DNA of 38,212 nt from Mycobacterium helveticum (GCF_007714205.1 NZ_VMQU01000048.1:1-38212), one strand, 5' to 3'. Shown: positions 1 through 10,530, counted from the first letter of the stretch. Notes: generated from the sequence alone by a model not told the origin. Program-made: numbers and translations.

Positions 1-1135
1 CCGCCAGACCCGGCCACCTGGAACCCCCGCCCCGGCCGTCGGCCCCGACCCGGTAGGCCGCCAGCCGGCGCGCACAGGTCAGCGCCTCCACGGGGCCGAG
101 CCGGTCGGGGCACGCCAGGGTCTCTACGTCGCCGCCCTGCGCGATCGTCACCGGTGCGCCGTCGCGGCCGCCGCCGACCGCGACGGTGATCACGCCGGGT
201 ATCGCGCCGGCGTCGTCGTCGACGTCGGCGATCACCACCGCCTGCCCCGCGCCCAGGGCCGCCAGCGCCGGCAGCGCCGCCGCAACGCTCGGGTACACCA
301 TGCGGGCGGGGCCCAGGGCATCGGCTTCGGTGGGATGTCTGTTGTGGGGCAACCATTTCAGCCAATCCCAGTGGACCCGCGCGCGGTCGCCGACCGCGCC
401 GACGACCGACAGCTCATCCGGGGGATGCAGCACCGCCAGCTGACAGACCATGGCGCGCATCAGCCCCCGCACCGCCGCCGGATCGCCCTGCAGGGTCAGG
501 GTCGCCCCGGGTCGCAGACCGATCGCGATCGGCACGTCGGCGACCGCCGCGTGGGTGTCGACGAACCGCCGCATCGCCGTGGCGGTCACCGGGTCGGTGG
601 CCCCGCGGGACGGTGCCGCGGGGGCCACCAGGCGGGCGGCGAGTGGCCGGCCGCCGACGCCGACCCGGACCAGACAGAAGTCGGCGTCGGCGGCGTGGCG
701 CTCCCACATCCGCGGGCCGCCGATCAACGTCCACAGCGTGTCCGGGTCAGGATGACTCCAACGCTCGCAGGCACGTTGTGCGGCAGCAGTTTCGGCGACG
801 ACCCGGCGCAGGCCGCTGAGGTGTTCGAGATACCCGGCCCGGTCGCCGTCGATATCGCCGCCGCGCCCCCGCCCGGCGATCACCGTCACCAGCGCCGAGA
901 CCAGCATCATCGCCGGCAATGCCATAAACGCCGGGTTGCGGCCCGCGCCCGTCCCCGGCAGCGACGACACCGCCATGGCTCCCGCGGCCGCCACCGACGT
1001 GACGAGCGGGAGCAGCCGCAGCAGCGGACCCGGCGCCGCGGGAGCCGGCAGGCCGGGCGGGGCATCGACGACGATGTCCGCCGCCGAAACCGCCGGCGGC
1101 CGAAGTCGCGCCGGGGGCGCAAAGTCATCAGTCAC
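1..1135 (-). CDS. eccC4: ESX-4 type VII secretion ATPase EccC4 (N-terminal part, truncated by window edge)
   Basis: Membrane-anchored FtsK/SpoIIIE-family ATPase that would power ESX-4 export of WXG100-type substrates. I translated the minus strand by hand: about 378 codons are open to the window edge. The protein starts at a GTG with a GGGAGGAT Shine-Dalgarno (1147-1140). Residues about 45-90 form two hydrophobic segments split by a short Gly/Arg/Asn loop, as in EccC proteins. Further on come the family signatures PRMWERHAADADF and WDWLKWLPHN, which lie before the first ATPase domain. The Walker A domains lie outside the window, so nucleotide binding is inferred from the family. It is divergent from eccD4 with 127 bp between starts, the same arrangement as I recall for Rv3447c/Rv3448. 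Confidence 0.88.
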   Translation of the reverse strand, partial: MTDDFAPPARLRPPAVSAADIVVDAPPGLPAPAAPGPLLRLLPLVTSVAAAGAMAVSSLPGTGAGRNPAFMALPAMMLVSALVTVIAGRGRGGDIDGDRAGYLEHLSGLRRVVAETAAAQRACERWSHPDPDTLWTLIGGPRMWERHAADADFCLVRVGVGGRPLAARLVAPAAPSRGATDPVTATAMRRFVDTHAAVADVPIAIGLRPGATLTLQGDPAAVRGLMRAMVCQLAVLHPPDELSVVGAVGDRARVHWDWLKWLPHNRHPTEADALGPARMVYPSVAAALPALAALGAGQAVVIADVDDDAGAIPGVITVAVGGGRDGAPVTIAQGGDVETLACPDRLGPVEALTCARRLAAYRVGADGRGGGSRWPGLA

Positions 1136-1262
1136 CGCGATCCTCCCACTGTCGCCGACGGTAGGCAGCCGCAGAAGGGGCGGCAAGTCACCTGTGGACA
1201 CCCGGACACCGGGTCACCCGAAACCGGTTAACGTGCCGGTGATTCGAGCGAAGGGGTCGCCG

Positions 1263-2618
1263 TTGCCTGAATCCGACGAATTGTGCCGGGTATGCGTTCA
1301 CGCCGGTGCCGCCGCGGCGGACCTGGTGCTGCCCGCCGGCGTGCCCGTGGCGGCCCTGATCCCCTCGATCGTCGACATCCTGCACGGCCCCGCCGGCGCC
1401 GCGGAGGCGACGCGCTATCTGCTGTCACCGCCGGGACGGCCCGCTCTGCCCGGGCCGACCACACTGGCGCAGAACGGCATCCGCGACGGCGCCGTTCTCG
1501 TGCTCAACCGGTCCGCACCGCCCGCGCCGACGCCGCTCCACGACGACCTCGCCGAGGCGGTCTCGGCGGCGCTCGGCCCGACGGAGGGGCCCGACGGCCG
1601 TCATGCGACCCGCACCGCGGGTGCGGTCGCGGCGACCTGCCTGGCCGGCATCGGCGCGGTTGCGCTGCTGCGGAACGCGTTCAGCGACAGCGCGCCCGCC
1701 GGTCACGCCGGTACCGCCGCCGTGGCGGCCGCGGCCGGCGTCGTGGCCGTGTTGTCCGCGGTATTCGCGCGACGGGTGTATCGGGACCCCACCGCCGGGC
1801 TCGCGCTGGGCGTGATCGGCACGGCGTTCGCCGCGGCGGCCGGCTTCCTGGCCGTTCCCGGCCGCCCGGGCGTGCCGGGCGTGTTGTTGGCCGCAACGGC
1901 CGCCGCGGTCGCGTCGGTGCTGTCGATGCGCGCATCGGCCCGGGGCGCCGTCGCGTTCACCGCGATGGCGGGCCTGGCGATGGTCGTGGCCGCCGCCGCG
2001 TTCGTGGGTGTGCTCACCGCGGCCCCGCCGGCCGCGATCGGTGCGGTGACCGCGCTGGCGTCCCTGGGCCTGCTCGAATGCTCGGGGCGGGTGTCCGTCG
2101 TGCTGGCGGGCTTGTCGCCGCGCCTCGATGCCGTCACACCCGACGGGGACCGGGTGGCCGCCGCGGCGGTCCGCGCCGACCGCTGGTTGACCGGCCTCAT
2201 CGGCGCGTTCGCCTCCTCGGCCGCCGTCGGTGCCGCGGTCACCGCGCTTGCCGGCGGACCACGCCTGGCCCGCTTGGTCTTTGCCGCCGTCACCGGCGCG
2301 TTGCTGCTGGCGAGGGCCCACACGGTTGGCGGCAGGAGGGCGCTGCCCCTGGCCGGTGCCGGATTCATTACTATCGCAACGGTTTTCGCTACCGCGGCGA
2401 TCAGCGCGCCGGAGCGGGGTCCGTGGATCGCCGCGGTGGCGGCGCTGCTGGCCGCCGCCGCGTTGGTCCTGGGCCTCGCCGCCCCGGACCTGTCGCTGCC
2501 GCCGCCACTGCGCCGCGGCGCCGGACTGTTGGAATGGTGCGCGCTGCTTGCCATGGCACCGCTGGCGTGCTGGATTTGCGGCGTCTACGGCGCCGTTCGC
2601 GGAATTCGCCTCCCGTGA
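1263..2618 (+). CDS. eccD4: ESX-4 inner-membrane channel protein EccD4
   Basis: Predicted polytopic core component of the ESX-4 membrane complex, 451 aa. The first 80 or so residues look like the ubiquitin-like EccD/YukD domain (RVCVHAGAAAADLVLPAGVPV, then LIPSIVDIL). After about residue 120 the protein is a series of Ala/Val/Leu-rich segments compatible with the 11 membrane helices of EccD. I chose the TTG at 1263 because GAAGGGG lies about 7 nt upstream and the N-terminus then lines up with the recalled M. tuberculosis protein (xPxSD...RVxVHAG). A GTG at 1233 in the same frame has no ribosome binding site. Its TGA overlaps the mycP4 GTG by 4 bp (GTGA), indicating translational coupling. Confidence 0.88.
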   Translation: MPESDELCRVCVHAGAAAADLVLPAGVPVAALIPSIVDILHGPAGAAEATRYLLSPPGRPALPGPTTLAQNGIRDGAVLVLNRSAPPAPTPLHDDLAEAVSAALGPTEGPDGRHATRTAGAVAATCLAGIGAVALLRNAFSDSAPAGHAGTAAVAAAAGVVAVLSAVFARRVYRDPTAGLALGVIGTAFAAAAGFLAVPGRPGVPGVLLAATAAAVASVLSMRASARGAVAFTAMAGLAMVVAAAAFVGVLTAAPPAAIGAVTALASLGLLECSGRVSVVLAGLSPRLDAVTPDGDRVAAAAVRADRWLTGLIGAFASSAAVGAAVTALAGGPRLARLVFAAVTGALLLARAHTVGGRRALPLAGAGFITIATVFATAAISAPERGPWIAAVAALLAAAALVLGLAAPDLSLPPPLRRGAGLLEWCALLAMAPLACWICGVYGAVRGIRLP

Positions 2619-3922
2619 CGGCCGCCCGCGTCGGAAAGCTGCTCGCGGCGTCGGCGCTGGCGGCGCTGTGCCAGTTCGGAACGCCGGGTGCCCAGGCGGT
2701 TTCACCGCCGCAGGTCGACGACAGGTGGCTGCCGGCGCCGGCCCGGCCGGCCCCGCCACGGCCGACCGTGCAGCGCGACGTGTGCGCGGCGCTCACGACC
2801 GGTCCCGCCCCGGACACCGACCCCCTCGCCGACCTCGACCTGCCCAGGGTGTGGCAGCTCACCCGCGGGGCCGGGCAACGCGTCGCGGTGATCGACACCG
2901 GCGTCTCCGCGCACCCCCGGCTGCCCACCGTGGTGCCCGGAGGCGACTACGTGTCCACCGGCGACGGCGCCGCGGACTGCGATGCCCACGGCACCCTGGT
3001 GGCCGCAATGATCTCCGCCGCAACGGATTCCGCGGGCACGGGCGGGGTCGCGCCCGACGCCACGGTGATCAGCATCCGCCAGTCCAGTACGAAGTTCGCC
3101 CCGGCGGCGGACCGGTCCCGCACCGGCGTCGGTGACGTCGACACGCTGGCCGAAGCCGTGCGCACGGCGGCCGATCTCGGTGCATCGGTGATCAACATCT
3201 CCTCGGTCGCCTGCGTTGCGGCCTCCTCGACCCTCGACGACCGGGCGCTGGGCGCCGCGCTGGCCTACGCCGTCGACGTCAAGAACGTCGTCGTCGTGGC
3301 CGCGGCGGGCAACACCGGCGGCGGAGCGCAATGCCCCGCTCAACGTCCGGATGCCACCTGGGACGACATCACGGTCGCGGTCAGTCCCGCCTGGTACGAC
3401 GACTACGTGCTGACAGTCGGTTCGGTGAACGCCGAAGGCGTGCCCTCGCCGTTCACCCTGGCCGGTCCCTGGGTGGACGTCGCGGCGACCGGAGAGCGGG
3501 TGCACCCGCTCGGGTGCGAAGTGTCGGGCACCAGCTTCGCCGCACCGGTCGTCAGCGGGGTGGCGGCACTGATCCGGGCCCGCTTCCCCGCGCTGACCGC
3601 GCGGCAGGTGATGCGGCGCATCGAGTCGACCGCGCATCACCCGCCCGCCGGCCGCGATCCGCTCGTCGGCCACGGGACGATCGATGCCCTGGCCGCCGTC
3701 AGCACCGACCCCGGCGCGCCCGACGACGCGGCCAGACCGGCACCGTCGCCGATGCCGGCACCCGCCCACGCGCCGTCACCGAACCGGGATGCGCGCGGCA
3801 CCGCGCTGGGCGGCGCGGCGATCTGCCTCATCGCGCTGGCCGCCGCCCTGGCCGCCCAGGCCGCCCGCACCAGGGCCCGCACCGGGCCCGCCGGGCCCGA
3901 CGACGGCGTCGCGGGCCACTGA
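2615..3922 (+). CDS. mycP4: ESX-4 mycosin subtilisin-like protease MycP4
   Basis: Membrane-anchored serine protease of the ESX-4 system, 435 aa. A signal segment (about residues 8-30) is followed by the subtilase triad: Asp94 in VAVIDTGV, His125 in DAHGTLVAAM, and Ser307 in GTSFAAPVVSG. The oxyanion Asn is Asn233 in AAGNTGGG. A Pro-rich linker (about 370-390) and a C-terminal hydrophobic helix (about 398-415) complete the usual mycosin architecture. The GTG start overlaps the eccD4 stop (GTGA). The 3' end overlaps convergent eccB4 by 147 bp. Mycosins are required for stability of their ESX complex as well as for proteolysis; that role here is inferred from the family. Confidence 0.9.
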   Translation: MTAARVGKLLAASALAALCQFGTPGAQAVSPPQVDDRWLPAPARPAPPRPTVQRDVCAALTTGPAPDTDPLADLDLPRVWQLTRGAGQRVAVIDTGVSAHPRLPTVVPGGDYVSTGDGAADCDAHGTLVAAMISAATDSAGTGGVAPDATVISIRQSSTKFAPAADRSRTGVGDVDTLAEAVRTAADLGASVINISSVACVAASSTLDDRALGAALAYAVDVKNVVVVAAAGNTGGGAQCPAQRPDATWDDITVAVSPAWYDDYVLTVGSVNAEGVPSPFTLAGPWVDVAATGERVHPLGCEVSGTSFAAPVVSGVAALIRARFPALTARQVMRRIESTAHHPPAGRDPLVGHGTIDALAAVSTDPGAPDDAARPAPSPMPAPAHAPSPNRDARGTALGGAAICLIALAAALAAQAARTRARTGPAGPDDGVAGH

Positions 3923-5245
3923 TGCGTTGGTTCGGCTGAGTTCGGGTCCCGACGGCAGCGCCGCCAGCATCGGCCACGGCGCCGGAACCGGCGCCGCGAG
4001 ACCGAGGTCGTGCGCGGCGTCATCGTCGTGGACGGCGAAGCGCACCCCGGTGTCGGTGACGAGGTAGCGGTCGGCCGCCCGGCCGCCCCGCACGTAGGCG
4101 CTGCGGCCGGGCGGCAGATAGACCGCGTCCAGCGCGGGACCGCGCCCGTCGGCCTGCGCCAGCGTCACCGGCGCCTGCCCGGGCGGCAGCGGGAGGCGAT
4201 CCCCCGTCACGATCCCGACGTGTCCCGCCGCGGGTTCCTGGACGACGCACACGGCGCCGCCGGCGTCGGCCGGATCGGGGGCCCGGTCGGGAAATCCCCC
4301 CACCGGCAGCGTGGTCACGATCGGAGCGGCGCGGATCACGTCGGGCGCCACCGTGCGGACGTCGGCCGTACCGTGCGAGTCGCCGAGACGCAGCAGATCC
4401 GCGGCCACCCGGCCGATGCGCTGCGCCCCGGCGGGCAACACCACGTAATATTCGTCACCGTCCCCGCGTGTGATGCGTAGCACACCGCCGACCGGAAAGC
4501 CCGGGACCCCCGCCGACTCACGACCGGCTCCGGCGATCCGCGGTGCCGTGATCGGCGGCGCCTCCGGGACGGCGTTGAGCAACCACGCGGACACGGCCCG
4601 CGGCGCGCGCCCCTCCAGCCGGAGCGCCCGCACGACGGCGGCGTCGGACAGCTCCACCACGGCCCGGCGGCCGTCGTAGAGCAGGTAGGCGGGCAGGCCC
4701 GGGCCGGCGGTGGCCAGCACGGCCCGCCCGCCGGGCAGGTGCCGGCCGGCCCAGGCGTCGACCCGCCCGACGACGACCGTCGTGCCCTCACCGCCGGGCC
4801 CTCGGCCGTCGCAGACCGCCCACACCGACTCCTCCGCGGGCAAAGCCGCTCCGATGAGCGTCGGCGCGCCCGGAATGCCCAGCAGCGGGCCGCGTTTGGT
4901 GCGACGCAGATCCGACTCGGACACCAGGCGCGGGCCGGTGTCCGCCCCGGCGATCAGCCGTGCCGACACCACGTTGAGCACGGGATGCCAGGTCTCGCCC
5001 ACGCGGACGTACAGCGCGCCGGATTCCCGGGCGATCACGATCCGCGCCCGGTCGAGGTCGGGCTGCGGCCGCAGCACGGCCAACACGGCGCAGCCGGCCA
5101 CGGCGACCGCCGCGAGGACCCAGCCGAGGGTCAGCGGCGCCGCCCGCGCCGGGACGGACCGGCCGCCGTGCAGGGCACGCTCGACACGGCGCAGCAAAAA
5201 CCGGTAGCCGCTGACCCGCAGCGCCGTCGTCGACCGGCCCGACAC
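3776..5245 (-). CDS. eccB4: ESX-4 membrane-complex protein EccB4
   Basis: Single-pass ESX-4 component with a large periplasmic domain, about 489 aa. It has the EccB N-terminus VSGYRFLLRRVERAL, a membrane helix at about residues 40-60, and long periplasmic repeats ending in PSGPELSRTNASVARD. I chose the GTG at 5245 because it leaves exactly ten residues before VSGYRF, as in the recalled M. tuberculosis protein, and GAGAAGGGC lies upstream. A GTG at 5266 is an in-frame alternative, but its purine-rich stretch is only about 2 nt away. After SVARD the protein continues for some 40 Gly/Ala/Arg-rich residues read from the antisense of the mycP4 C-terminus, so the ancestral stop seems to be lost. 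The gene is convergent with mycP4. Confidence 0.87.
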   Translation of the reverse strand: MSGRSTTALRVSGYRFLLRRVERALHGGRSVPARAAPLTLGWVLAAVAVAGCAVLAVLRPQPDLDRARIVIARESGALYVRVGETWHPVLNVVSARLIAGADTGPRLVSESDLRRTKRGPLLGIPGAPTLIGAALPAEESVWAVCDGRGPGGEGTTVVVGRVDAWAGRHLPGGRAVLATAGPGLPAYLLYDGRRAVVELSDAAVVRALRLEGRAPRAVSAWLLNAVPEAPPITAPRIAGAGRESAGVPGFPVGGVLRITRGDGDEYYVVLPAGAQRIGRVAADLLRLGDSHGTADVRTVAPDVIRAAPIVTTLPVGGFPDRAPDPADAGGAVCVVQEPAAGHVGIVTGDRLPLPPGQAPVTLAQADGRGPALDAVYLPPGRSAYVRGGRAADRYLVTDTGVRFAVHDDDAAHDLGLAAPVPAPWPMLAALPSGPELSRTNASVARDAVVGPGGPGAGPGAGGLGGQGGGQRDEADRRAAQRGAARIPVR

Positions 5246-5375
5246 CCAGCCCCCGCCCTTCTCCACATCTCCCCACGATCCGTCCGCATCCGTCGGGCCT
5301 CACGGTAGCCCGCGTGGCGGTGCCCGCGCGCAGTCCATCCACAGCCGCCGGGGTGTCGTCTGGCCTGGTTACGGC

Positions 5376-5381
5376 TAAAAT
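5376..5381 (+). promoter_or_regulatory. Candidate -10 box of a leaderless cut3 promoter
   Basis: TAAAAT fits the mycobacterial TANNNT -10 pattern and ends 6 nt before the ATG at 5388. Transcription would therefore begin at or next to the start codon. There is no Shine-Dalgarno in the TATCGA spacer, which agrees with leaderless translation. Confidence 0.55.
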
Positions 5382-5387
5382 TATCGA

Positions 5388-6311
5388 ATGTTTCTGCACC
5401 GCACACGTGGCCCTCGGGCGGGCGGCGCGCGGTCGGGGGGTCGCTGGGCCGGACTGGGCGCCGCCGCGCTGGCCGGCGCCGCGGGGCTGGTGGTCGCCCC
5501 CGTCGCCTCGGCCGACAGCTGCCCCGACGCGCAGGTCATCTTCGCCCGCGGAACCAACGAGCCGCCCGGCATCGGGCGGGTCGGCGAAGCCTTCGTCGAC
5601 TCGCTGCGCCAGCAGACCGGCGGCCTGGACATCGGGACGTACGCGGTGAACTACAACGCCAGCAAGCTGCAGATCCACACCGGGGACGGCGCCAACGACG
5701 TGATCTCGCACGTCAAGTCGATGGCGTCGTCCTGCCCCGCCACCAAGCTGGTGCTGGGCGGCTACTCGCAGGGCGCCGACGTCATCGACATCGTGAGCGG
5801 GGCCCCCATCGGCGGCATCAACTGGGGCAGCTCGCTTCCCCCCGAGTACGCCAAAAACATCGCCGCGGTCGCCGTCTTCGGCGACGTGGCCGACCGGTCC
5901 GGCCGTTCGCTGGCGGCCCAGAGTCCGCTGTTCGGTTCCAAGGTGATCGACCTGTGCAACCCGATCGACCCGATCTGCCATGCCGGCCCCGGCAACGAGT
6001 GGACCGGGCATACCGAGGGCTATGTCCCGGTGTACACGACGCAGGCGGCCGCTTTCGTGGCGTCCAGGCTGCTGGCCGGGACCGGCCGGCAGGTCCCCGG
6101 GTTCGGGCCGCAGGTGCCCGGCTTTGCCCCGCAGGCACCCGGCGGCTCCCCGCAGGCGCCCGGGCCGCAGGCCCCGGCCGGCCCGCTGCCGCCGGGGTCG
6201 GGCCCGTCGATACACGGCAACGTGCCCCCGTCGTCGCCGCCGTCGCCGCCGTCGCCGTCGCCGTCATCCCCGCCGTCGCCCGCGCCCGACCTGGTCTCCC
6301 TCGTCTACTGA
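5388..6311 (+). CDS. cut3: Secreted cutinase-like esterase (Culp/Cut3 type)
   Basis: Alpha/beta-hydrolase of the cutinase family, 307 aa, predicted to be exported and to hydrolyse ester or lipid substrates at the cell surface. An Arg-rich N-region and hydrophobic core end in VASA-DSC, giving cleavage near residue 42. The catalytic residues are Ser127 in GGYSQGAD, Asp194 in NPIDPIC and His208 in EWTGHTEGY. Cys44/Cys116 and Cys190/Cys197 can form the usual disulfides. Beyond about residue 232 there is a Pro/Gly/Gln-rich tail (repeated QxPG, then SPPSPP) of roughly 75 residues, longer than the compact fungal enzymes and possibly a wall-spanning segment. It neighbours ESX-4, as in M. tuberculosis (Rv3451). 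Confidence 0.88.
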   Translation: MFLHRTRGPRAGGARSGGRWAGLGAAALAGAAGLVVAPVASADSCPDAQVIFARGTNEPPGIGRVGEAFVDSLRQQTGGLDIGTYAVNYNASKLQIHTGDGANDVISHVKSMASSCPATKLVLGGYSQGADVIDIVSGAPIGGINWGSSLPPEYAKNIAAVAVFGDVADRSGRSLAAQSPLFGSKVIDLCNPIDPICHAGPGNEWTGHTEGYVPVYTTQAAAFVASRLLAGTGRQVPGFGPQVPGFAPQAPGGSPQAPGPQAPAGPLPPGSGPSIHGNVPPSSPPSPPSPSPSSPPSPAPDLVSLVY

Positions 6312-6375
6312 CGCGGCGTCGATAACGATTCCGGAACCGTCGGCGGTGGTCGGCTGAGCTGACCGGTCGCGTCGC

Positions 6376-6381
6376 TACCAT
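6376..6381 (+). promoter_or_regulatory. Candidate -10 box of the cut4 relic
   Basis: TACCAT fits TANNNT and sits 6 nt before the ATG at 6388, the same geometry as in front of cut3. The promoter and start codon of the dead gene appear to survive although the reading frame does not. Confidence 0.4.
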
Positions 6382-6387
6382 CGGCCC

Positions 6388-6866
6388 ATGCGGCTAAGCG
6401 CGGGTGCCCCGCTGCCCCAAGGCCGTTCGGGCGGCGGCTCCCGGCCTGCCCTGCCGCCGAAGTGGTCTTCGCGCGGGGCCGAGAGGAGCCGCCCGGTCCG
6501 GGCTACGTCGGCAACGCGTTCGTCGACGCCCTGCGACCCAAGCTGCCGAAGATGGCGATCGCGTCCTACGGGGTGGACTACCCCGCCGACATCAGCCCCG
6601 CCACGGGCGCCGACGACATGAGCGCGCACGTCCAATCCATGGCCCGGAGTTGTCCCAAGACGCGCATGGTGCTCGGCGGCTACTCGCTGGGTGCCGCGGC
6701 GGCCGACCTGGTGGTCGCGGTGACCAAACCGGCGTTCGGCTTCACCAATCCCCTGCCACCGGCCATGGACGACCACATCGCGGCCGTCGCGTTGTTCGGC
6801 AACGGCACCCGGCGGATTCTCGGGCCCCTGCGCAATTTCAGCCCCGCGTTCGCCGGCAAGCTGTGA
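6388..6866 (+). pseudogene. Degraded cutinase gene (cut4-type), truncated at both ends
   Basis: The middle of a cutinase is clear: VVFARGREEPPGPGYVG, then VLGGYSLGAAAADLV carrying the nucleophile Ser, then LPPAMDDHIAAVALFGN. The ATG at 6388 is in a different frame from this body, and the body frame has no ATG or good start before a GTG at 6462. The signal peptide has therefore been lost by an out-of-frame deletion. At the other end the frame stops at 6866 just after NFSPAFAGK, before the strand carrying the second Cys pair, the catalytic Asp and the His. Only 18 bp then separate it from the truA stop. No active secreted esterase can be made. The call is firm for homology and fairly firm for loss of function. 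Confidence 0.8.
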
Positions 6867-6884
6867 ACCCCGGTGCGCGCCGGC

Positions 6885-7745
6885 TCAGCCGCGTGTACGC
6901 AGGTCGCGGGTGACCGAATTCCGCGCGGCCAGTTGGTCGTCGGGGGGATAGTCCACGCCGATCAGCGTCAACCCGTGCGCCGGCGCGGCCGCGAAATCGC
7001 TGGACCGGCCGGTGGCCGAGAGCAGTTCGCGGCACCAGGAGGCCGGGCGGCGGTGTTCGCCGACGGCCAGCAGCGCACCGACCAGGGACCGCACCATCGA
7101 CCAGCAGAACGCGTCCGCGGTGACGTGCGCGGTGATCACGTCGCCCTCGCGCGACCACTCGAGCCGCTGCAGGTCCCGGATGGTGGTGGCGTTGTCGCGG
7201 TGCCGGCAGAATCCCGCGAAGTCGTGCAGTCCCAGCAGGTCTCGTGACGCGACGGTCATCGCCTCGAGGTCCAGCGGACGTGGCCAGGCGGTGACATAGC
7301 GGGCCTGCTGCGGCTCCACCCCGTAGGGCGCCGTCGACAACCGGTAGCGGTAGTGCCGGCGCAGCGCCGAGAACCGGGCGTCGAAACCCGAAGGTGCGCG
7401 CGCGATCCCGAGCACGCGGACATCGGCGGGCAGGAACCGGCCGAGCCGTCGCAGCAACGGCAGGAACTCCGGCTCGCCGGCCCGCGGCGAGCGCGACTCG
7501 GCGTTCGGGAGCGCGACGACGGGCAGGTCGGCGTGGGCCACCTGCCCGCTTGCGTGAACCCCGGCGTCGGTGCGGCCGGCGGCCCGCAGCCGCACCGGCG
7601 CGCGGAAAACGGTCGTCAGCGCCTCGTCGAGGACGCCGGCGACGGTGCGTTGCCCGGCCTGCGCCGCCCAGCCCGCGAATTCGGTTCCGTCATAGGCGAT
7701 GTCGAGCCGCAGCCGGACCTCGTTGCTAACTGTCGGCGGCCTCAT
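6885..7745 (-). CDS. truA: tRNA pseudouridine(38-40) synthase TruA
   Basis: Converts uridines 38-40 of the tRNA anticodon arm to pseudouridine. It is 286 aa, normal for the family. The active-site motif [17 protein letters not shown] carries the catalytic Asp60, and the N-terminus [18 protein letters not shown] is the standard TruA opening. The ATG at 7745 lies inside the end of rplQ (20-bp overlap), so it is probably the last, coupled gene of the ribosomal operon, as in many actinobacteria. Its 3' end lies directly against the cut4 relic. Confidence 0.94.
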   Translation of the reverse strand: MRPPTVSNEVRLRLDIAYDGTEFAGWAAQAGQRTVAGVLDEALTTVFRAPVRLRAAGRTDAGVHASGQVAHADLPVVALPNAESRSPRAGEPEFLPLLRRLGRFLPADVRVLGIARAPSGFDARFSALRRHYRYRLSTAPYGVEPQQARYVTAWPRPLDLEAMTVASRDLLGLHDFAGFCRHRDNATTIRDLQRLEWSREGDVITAHVTADAFCWSMVRSLVGALLAVGEHRRPASWCRELLSATGRSSDFAAAPAHGLTLIGVDYPPDDQLAARNSVTRDLRTRG

Positions 7746-8304
7746 CGGACTCGTCGGCGGCTGCCTCCTCGGCCGGCGGCGCTTCGGCGGCCGCCTCGGG
7801 CGCGGACGCCGAAACGTCCTCGGCCGTCGGGCCGACGGCCTCCTCCGGCTCGACCGCCGCCGGCGGCGCAGGCGCGGCCGCCACGGGCGCCTCCTGGCCC
7901 TTCGAGGCCTTCACCCGCCGCGCCCGGTCGGCTTCGGACGTCACCGTCTTCTCCCGCACCAGTTCGATCACGGCCATCGGCGCGTTGTCGCCCTTGCGCG
8001 CCTCGACCTTGATGATGCGGGTGTACCCGCCGTTGCGGTCGGCGAAGAACGGCCCGATCTCCTCGAACAGGGCGTGCACGACGTCCTTGTCGCGGATCTT
8101 CTTCAGAACCTCTCGACGGTTGTGCAGCGTGCCCTTTTTGGCGTGCGTGATCAGCTTCTCCGCGTAGGGCCGCAGCGCACGCGCCTTCGGCTCGGTCGTC
8201 TTGATCCGGCCGTGCTCGAACAGCGACGTGGCCAGGTTGGCCAGGAGGGCCTTCTGGTGCGACGACGACCCGCCGAGGCGCGGACCCTTGGTGGGCTTGG
8301 GCAT
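7726..8304 (-). CDS. rplQ: 50S ribosomal protein L17
   Basis: L17 lies near the exit of the peptide tunnel. The first 120 residues are canonical ([28 protein letters not shown] and [22 protein letters not shown]). After about residue 135 there is an Ala/Glu/Pro-rich acidic tail of some 55 residues ending in DESDEAADS; an acidic tail is usual in mycobacteria and absent in E. coli, and this one is slightly longer than the roughly 180-aa M. tuberculosis protein. It follows rpoA by 32 bp and overlaps truA. Confidence 0.97.
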   Translation of the reverse strand: MPKPTKGPRLGGSSSHQKALLANLATSLFEHGRIKTTEPKARALRPYAEKLITHAKKGTLHNRREVLKKIRDKDVVHALFEEIGPFFADRNGGYTRIIKVEARKGDNAPMAVIELVREKTVTSEADRARRVKASKGQEAPVAAAPAPPAAVEPEEAVGPTAEDVSASAPEAAAEAPPAEEAAADESDEAADS

Positions 8305-8336
8305 TGCTGACGCTCCTGTCTAGGTTTCCAAAGCTG

Positions 8337-9485
<1,149 letters not shown>

Positions 9486-10091
9486 TTACTTGGAGTAGTA
9501 CTCGACGATCAGCTGCTCGGTCAGCGGCACCTCGATCTGCGCCCGCTCCGGCAACTGGTGGATCAGGATCCGCTGGCGCTCCCCCACCACCTGCAGCCAG
9601 CTCGGGATCGGGCGGTCGCCCGCGGTCTCCCGCGCGATCTGGAACGGCACCGTGTTCAGCGAGGTGTTCCGCACATCGATGATGTCGTACTGCGAGACCC
9701 GGTAGCTGGGGACGTCGACGTGCACGCCGTTGACGCTGAAGTGGCCGTGCGTGACCAGCTGGCGGGCCATCCGCCGGGTGCGGGCCAGCCCGGCGCGGTA
9801 GACGACGTTGTCGAGCCGGCTCTCCAGGATGCGCAGCAGCTCCTCGCCGGTTTTGCCGGGCTGCCGCACGGCCTCCTCGTAGTAGCGACGGAACTGCTTT
9901 TCCATCACGCCGTAGGTGAAGCGGGCCTTCTGCTTCTCCTGCAGCTGCATCAGGTATTCGCTTTCCTTGATCCGCGCGCGGCCGTGCTGGCCGGGCGGGT
10001 AGGGACGCTTCTCGAACGCCTGGTCGCCGCCGACGAGGTCGGTGCGCAGCCGGCGCGATTTGCGGGTCATGGGGCCGGTGTAACGAGCCAT
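9486..10091 (-). CDS. rpsD: 30S ribosomal protein S4
   Basis: Primary 16S rRNA-binding assembly protein, 201 aa, with the S4 RNA-binding domain around SRLDNVVYRAGLARTRRMARQLVTHGHFSVNG. It contains no cysteine, so it is the zinc-independent (C-minus) form. In several bacteria S4 represses its own operon by binding the rpsM leader; whether that happens in mycobacteria is not something I can see here. It follows rpsK by 13 bp. Confidence 0.97.
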   Translation of the reverse strand: MARYTGPMTRKSRRLRTDLVGGDQAFEKRPYPPGQHGRARIKESEYLMQLQEKQKARFTYGVMEKQFRRYYEEAVRQPGKTGEELLRILESRLDNVVYRAGLARTRRMARQLVTHGHFSVNGVHVDVPSYRVSQYDIIDVRNTSLNTVPFQIARETAGDRPIPSWLQVVGERQRILIHQLPERAQIEVPLTEQLIVEYYSK

Positions 10092-10104
10092 CTGCTTTTC
10101 TCTC

Positions 10105-10524
10105 CTAAACCCGACGGCGCTTGGGCGGACGGCAGCCGTTGTGCGGCTGGGGGGTGACGTCGGCGATCGCGCCGACCTCCAGACCGGCGGCCTGCAGCGA
10201 CCGGATCGCCGTCTCCCGGCCCGAACCCGGGCCCTTGACGAAAACGTCGACCTTGCGCACGCCGTGCTCCTGAGCCTTGCGCGCGGCGTTCTCGGCGGCC
10301 AGCTGGGCGGCGAACGGGGTCGACTTCCGGGAACCCTTGAAGCCGACGTGGCCCGACGACGCCCAGGCGATGACGTTGCCCTGCGGGTCGGTGATCGTCA
10401 CGATCGTGTTGTTGAAGGTGCTCTTGATGTGAGCGGCGCCGTGCGGGATGTTCTTCTTTTCCCGCCGGCGGGTCTTCTGTCCCTTCTTGGCGGAGCTTGC
10501 CTGCGCTTTCTTTGCTGGTGGCAT
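10105..10524 (-). CDS. rpsK: 30S ribosomal protein S11
   Basis: Platform protein of the small subunit, 139 aa, near the Shine-Dalgarno helix. Hallmarks are [19 protein letters not shown], the central [14 protein letters not shown], and the basic tail [16 protein letters not shown]. The N-terminal Lys/Ala-rich stretch (about 20 residues) is a normal actinobacterial extension. Six bases separate it from rpsM, so the two are likely coupled. Confidence 0.97.
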   Translation of the reverse strand: MPPAKKAQASSAKKGQKTRRREKKNIPHGAAHIKSTFNNTIVTITDPQGNVIAWASSGHVGFKGSRKSTPFAAQLAAENAARKAQEHGVRKVDVFVKGPGSGRETAIRSLQAAGLEVGAIADVTPQPHNGCRPPKRRRV

Positions 10525-10530
10525 GCGGTT

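Noticed and set aside
1233..1235. GTG as the start of eccD4
   Set aside because: No Shine-Dalgarno upstream; the TTG at 1263 has GAAGGGG and matches the family N-terminus.
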